Shown here in pieces: positions 22,566 to 24,533 of a DNA stretch of 24,533 nucleotides. This DNA is from CAYLLN01 sp036496265 (GTDB lineage: Bacteria; Planctomycetota; Planctomycetia; Pirellulales; Pirellulaceae): the NCBI GenBank assembly GCA_036496265.1, contig DASXLL010000092.1:1-24533 (forward strand), given 5' to 3'. Below the pieces are notes generated by a model, which did no database searches, was not told where the DNA came from, and saw nothing but the letters and a program-made list of their open reading frames with translations. A program made the translations under genes and the position numbers. Numbering within the stretch: the first letter of the stretch is position 1; each line of letters opens with the position of its first letter.

Positions 22566-23032
22566 GAGGCACCTCCTTTTGACGGCTCAGCGGCTCGCTG
22601 GATGGCGGCGATGATGCGGGTGTAAGTGCCGCAGCGGCAGATGTTGCCGTTCATGTGGTCGATGATTTGATCACGCGTGGGCTTGGCATTTTTTTCAAGA
22701 AGTGCTAAGCCGCTCATAATCATCCCGGTGGTGCAGTAGCCGCACTGCATCGCGTTGCACTCAATGAAGGCCGTTTGCAGCGGAATAAGCTTCGGGCCAA
22801 GGTATTCGATCGTGATGATCTTTTTGCCGGCACATTCGGCAAGGGTTGTAATGCAGGAGCGAGTCGCCTGGCCGTCGATGAGAACGGTGCAGGCGCCGCA
22901 TTCGCCTTCGCCGCAGCCGTATTTGCAGCCAGTGAGAGAAAGGTCGTCACGCAGGACGCTGAGAAGCGAGCGGCGGGGGTCGGCGGGGATTTCGCGAGAC
23001 TCCCCATTTAATTTCAAACGAGTCATTGCCAT
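22562..23032 (-). CDS. 2Fe-2S subunit of a molybdenum hydroxylase (IorA/CoxS type)
   Basis: The 156-residue electron-transfer subunit carries two 2Fe-2S clusters. The N-terminal plant-ferredoxin-type site is C40-x4-C45-x2-C48 with C60 (GCGEGECGACTVLIDGQATRSC). The C-terminal helical site is in MQCGYCTTGMIMS and NGNICRCGTY. It moves electrons from the molybdenum site of the co-encoded large subunit to an outside acceptor. The ATG at 23032 is chosen because AGGA lies 7 bases upstream and the known fold begins there; the frame is open further up to 23098 but that part (MMGGCVLRSITRLS) looks non-coding. It overlaps the large-subunit gene by 4 bp and follows the dipeptidase gene by 62 bp. Confidence 0.92.
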   Translation of the reverse strand: MAMTRLKLNGESREIPADPRRSLLSVLRDDLSLTGCKYGCGEGECGACTVLIDGQATRSCITTLAECAGKKIITIEYLGPKLIPLQTAFIECNAMQCGYCTTGMIMSGLALLEKNAKPTRDQIIDHMNGNICRCGTYTRIIAAIQRAAEPSKGGAS

Positions 23033-23094
23033 GTTTTGTTCCTGACTCGAAGCTGCGGAGAGCCGTGTTATGCTGCGCAAAACACAGCCACCCA

Positions 23095-24318
23095 TCAATT
23101 TGATTTCGTTTTCAGGTCGGCGGCGACTTTTTCGGCGGCGCGCATGACGCGGAGGATGTTGCCGCTCATGATTTTGTGGATGTCGGCGGGCTTGTAGCCG
23201 CGGTTGAGCAGTTCCTGGGTGATAAATGGGTAGGTCGAAACGTCTTCGAGCTGGGCGGGGACTTTGCCGATGCCGTCGTAATCGCTGCCCAGGCCGATGT
23301 AGTCGGTGCCGATCGTTTTGGCGATGTGGTCGATGTGGGCGACGACGTCGTGGATTGAGCCGGCCGGGTAGTCGTTTTGTTTTTCCCAGCGGCGGTTCTC
23401 GCGTTGATAGTCGACCTCGTTGGGGAAGCGGGCCCGCAGGTCGCGGCGGGCGTCGAACATGTTGCGCATGATCTCGGCCGATTTTGGCACGACGAAGCCG
23501 GGGAAGAAGTTGACCATGACGACGCCGCCGTTTTGCTTGACGAGGGCGAGCACATCGTCGGGAACGTTGCGGGGATGATTGGCGATGGCGCGGGCGGAGC
23601 TGTGGGAATAGATGATCGGAGCCTTGGAGATGCGGATCGCGTCTTTCATGGTTTCGTCGGAGACGTGCGAGAGATCGACGAGCATGCCGAGTCGGTTCAT
23701 TTCGCGGACGACTTCTTCACCGAAGGGGTTGAGGCCTTCATGTTTTGAAGTGTCGGTGGCCGCGTCGGCCCAGGCGAGCGTGTCGCTATGCGTGAGCGTC
23801 ATGTAGCCGGCGCCGAGCGCGTGCAGTCGGCGGAGATTTTCGATCGAATCTTCGATCGAGTGGCCGCCTTCGACGCCCATCAGCGTGGCGATCTTGCCGG
23901 TTTTTACGATCCGCTCGACGTCGTCAGCCGTGCGAGCCGCTTCGAAGACGTCGGGATAGCGGGCGATCATGGTTTTGACGAGCTCGATCTGTTCGAGCGT
24001 ATCTTTGAGAGCCGTGCCTTCGCGCATTGTTTCAGACGGGACATAAACGCTCCAGAACTGCGCGCCGACGCCGCCTTTGCGCAGGCGGGGAATATCCGTG
24101 TGCATCTTCGGTTGCGGCTGGCGGATGTCGCGTTTGTCGAACGAGCTATCGGCCTTGGTCCGCATTTCCCACGGCAGATCGTTGTGACCGTCGAAGACGA
24201 AGCTTTCGGAATGGACTTTCTTGGCTTCGTCGGAGAGGACGACGGGGGGACGATCTTCGGCGATGGCCAGGACCGTAAAGAACAGTACGAGAGCGGTGAA
24301 AACTGGTGATTGGGTCAT
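23095..24318 (-). CDS. Membrane dipeptidase, peptidase family M19
   Basis: This zinc dipeptidase of the renal dipeptidase family (M19) hydrolyses dipeptides; characterised members act on Cys-Gly, leukotriene D4 and D-amino-acid-containing dipeptides. The 407-residue product has an N-terminal signal peptide (FTALVLFFTVLAIA), so it should work outside the cytoplasm. Metal-site motifs are DGHNDLPW (43-50, with His45 and Asp47), MGVEGGHSIED, LVDLSHVSDET and YSHSSARAI, and the C-terminal GLGSDYDGI. The ATG at 24318 has no clear Shine-Dalgarno sequence. It is the first gene of a four-gene minus-strand run with the molybdenum hydroxylase and cysteine dioxygenase. Confidence 0.92.
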   Translation of the reverse strand: MTQSPVFTALVLFFTVLAIAEDRPPVVLSDEAKKVHSESFVFDGHNDLPWEMRTKADSSFDKRDIRQPQPKMHTDIPRLRKGGVGAQFWSVYVPSETMREGTALKDTLEQIELVKTMIARYPDVFEAARTADDVERIVKTGKIATLMGVEGGHSIEDSIENLRRLHALGAGYMTLTHSDTLAWADAATDTSKHEGLNPFGEEVVREMNRLGMLVDLSHVSDETMKDAIRISKAPIIYSHSSARAIANHPRNVPDDVLALVKQNGGVVMVNFFPGFVVPKSAEIMRNMFDARRDLRARFPNEVDYQRENRRWEKQNDYPAGSIHDVVAHIDHIAKTIGTDYIGLGSDYDGIGKVPAQLEDVSTYPFITQELLNRGYKPADIHKIMSGNILRVMRAAEKVAADLKTKSN

Positions 24319-24450
24319 TGGGCTTTATCGGTGAAAGGGGCTTTCAAACCGAAAGTATGACGGATGGGAGATGCGGTTGGCAATCAAGGTGACTCGGCAC
24401 CGTCTAATCTGAAACGCACCCGCGCTGGGAATTGATGTAGGAGAAAATCT

Positions 24451-24508
24451 CGCTGGGACTTATCGAATGGCGAAGCATCACCAACGCCGTTCAGAAGGAG
24501 TCCCAGCG
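24451..24508. repeat. 10-bp inverted repeat in the leader of the last gene
   Basis: CGCTGGGACT (24451-24460) and AGTCCCAGCG (24499-24508) are perfect reverse complements 38 bases apart. The right arm ends directly at the ATG at 24509 and overlaps the end of its ribosome binding site. A further CGCTGGGA direct copy lies at 24423-24430. It may be a regulator site, an RNA hairpin hiding the start, or a mobile-element end. Confidence 0.55.
24493..24500 (+). promoter_or_regulatory. Ribosome binding site for the last, partial gene
   Basis: AGAAGGAG is a strong Shine-Dalgarno match 8 bases before the ATG at 24509. It favours this start over an in-frame ATG at 24467, which has only a weak GGGA upstream. 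Confidence 0.5.
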
Positions 24509-24533
24509 ATGGCGCAGCTTAGCATTCAGGAAC
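24509..24533 (+). CDS. Start of an unidentified gene, cut by the window end
   Basis: Only eight codons are visible (MAQLSIQE). The ATG follows a good Shine-Dalgarno sequence and an inverted repeat. A longer form from the ATG at 24467 would add MAKHHQRRSEGVPA. It is divergent from the dipeptidase gene. A transposase is one possibility, given the inverted repeat, but too little sequence is present to identify it. Confidence 0.4.

Noticed and set aside
21669..22625. A 318-codon plus-strand frame across the molybdenum-subunit gene
   Set aside because: Antisense shadow of a well-supported gene; no family features.

Overview
The window looks like a piece of a planctomycete chromosome, most likely from the Pirellulales. 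It is GC-rich and its genes are mostly unlinked or in short runs. One large surface protein starts with a LEPR-XLL-type motif (ERLEERALL) and ends in a dockerin. Short repeats lie at gene edges and inside genes, including one encoding the peptide LTRSVSEG, which I associate from memory with planctomycete proteins. No rRNA, tRNA, CRISPR array or prophage was seen. All identifications come from reading motifs; no database search was run.

Layout. 1-138 looks like the right end of an IS3-type insertion sequence, abutting a PhoD-like phosphatase gene that has lost its start and export signal. A convergent pair follows on the minus strand (ispD, then a DUF1877 gene). At 2974-6977 there is a possible 43-residue ORF, a 979-residue membrane-anchored protein and an ABC-2-type ATPase, with no permease in view. 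Next come a DUF433/DUF5615 toxin-antitoxin-like pair (7012-7595) and fumC in the opposite direction. A 1181-residue secreted protein (sugar-dehydrogenase propeller, second propeller, cadherin-like repeats, dockerin) fills 9361-12906. A TadG-like von Willebrand protein with a large insert and a small secreted protein follow. larC and queF lie on the minus strand, with queE divergent from queF. The right third is almost all minus strand: a DUF1111 di-heme cytochrome, and a compact run that reads M19 dipeptidase, 2Fe-2S subunit, molybdenum subunit, cysteine dioxygenase. The window ends at the start of an unidentified plus-strand gene with an inverted repeat in its leader.

How genes may work together. 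queF and queE both serve queuosine synthesis and diverge from a shared 96-bp region. The dipeptidase, molybdenum hydroxylase and cysteine dioxygenase genes are close enough to be one transcript and could handle sulfur-containing dipeptides and cysteine; this is inference. The 979-residue protein and the ATPase are surely co-transcribed.

The most distinctive feature is repeat biology. Heptanucleotide repeats, three of the four arrays built on a TTCA core, occur at four gene boundaries. One pair of arrays is inverted and forms a 28-bp hairpin whose arm encodes the QueF C-terminus, and another array encodes the start of the molybdenum subunit. Two other elements sit in frame inside genes: a 79-bp double palindrome in queE and the LTRSVSEG segment in the molybdenum subunit. 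Together they suggest dispersed short elements that invade and extend coding sequences.
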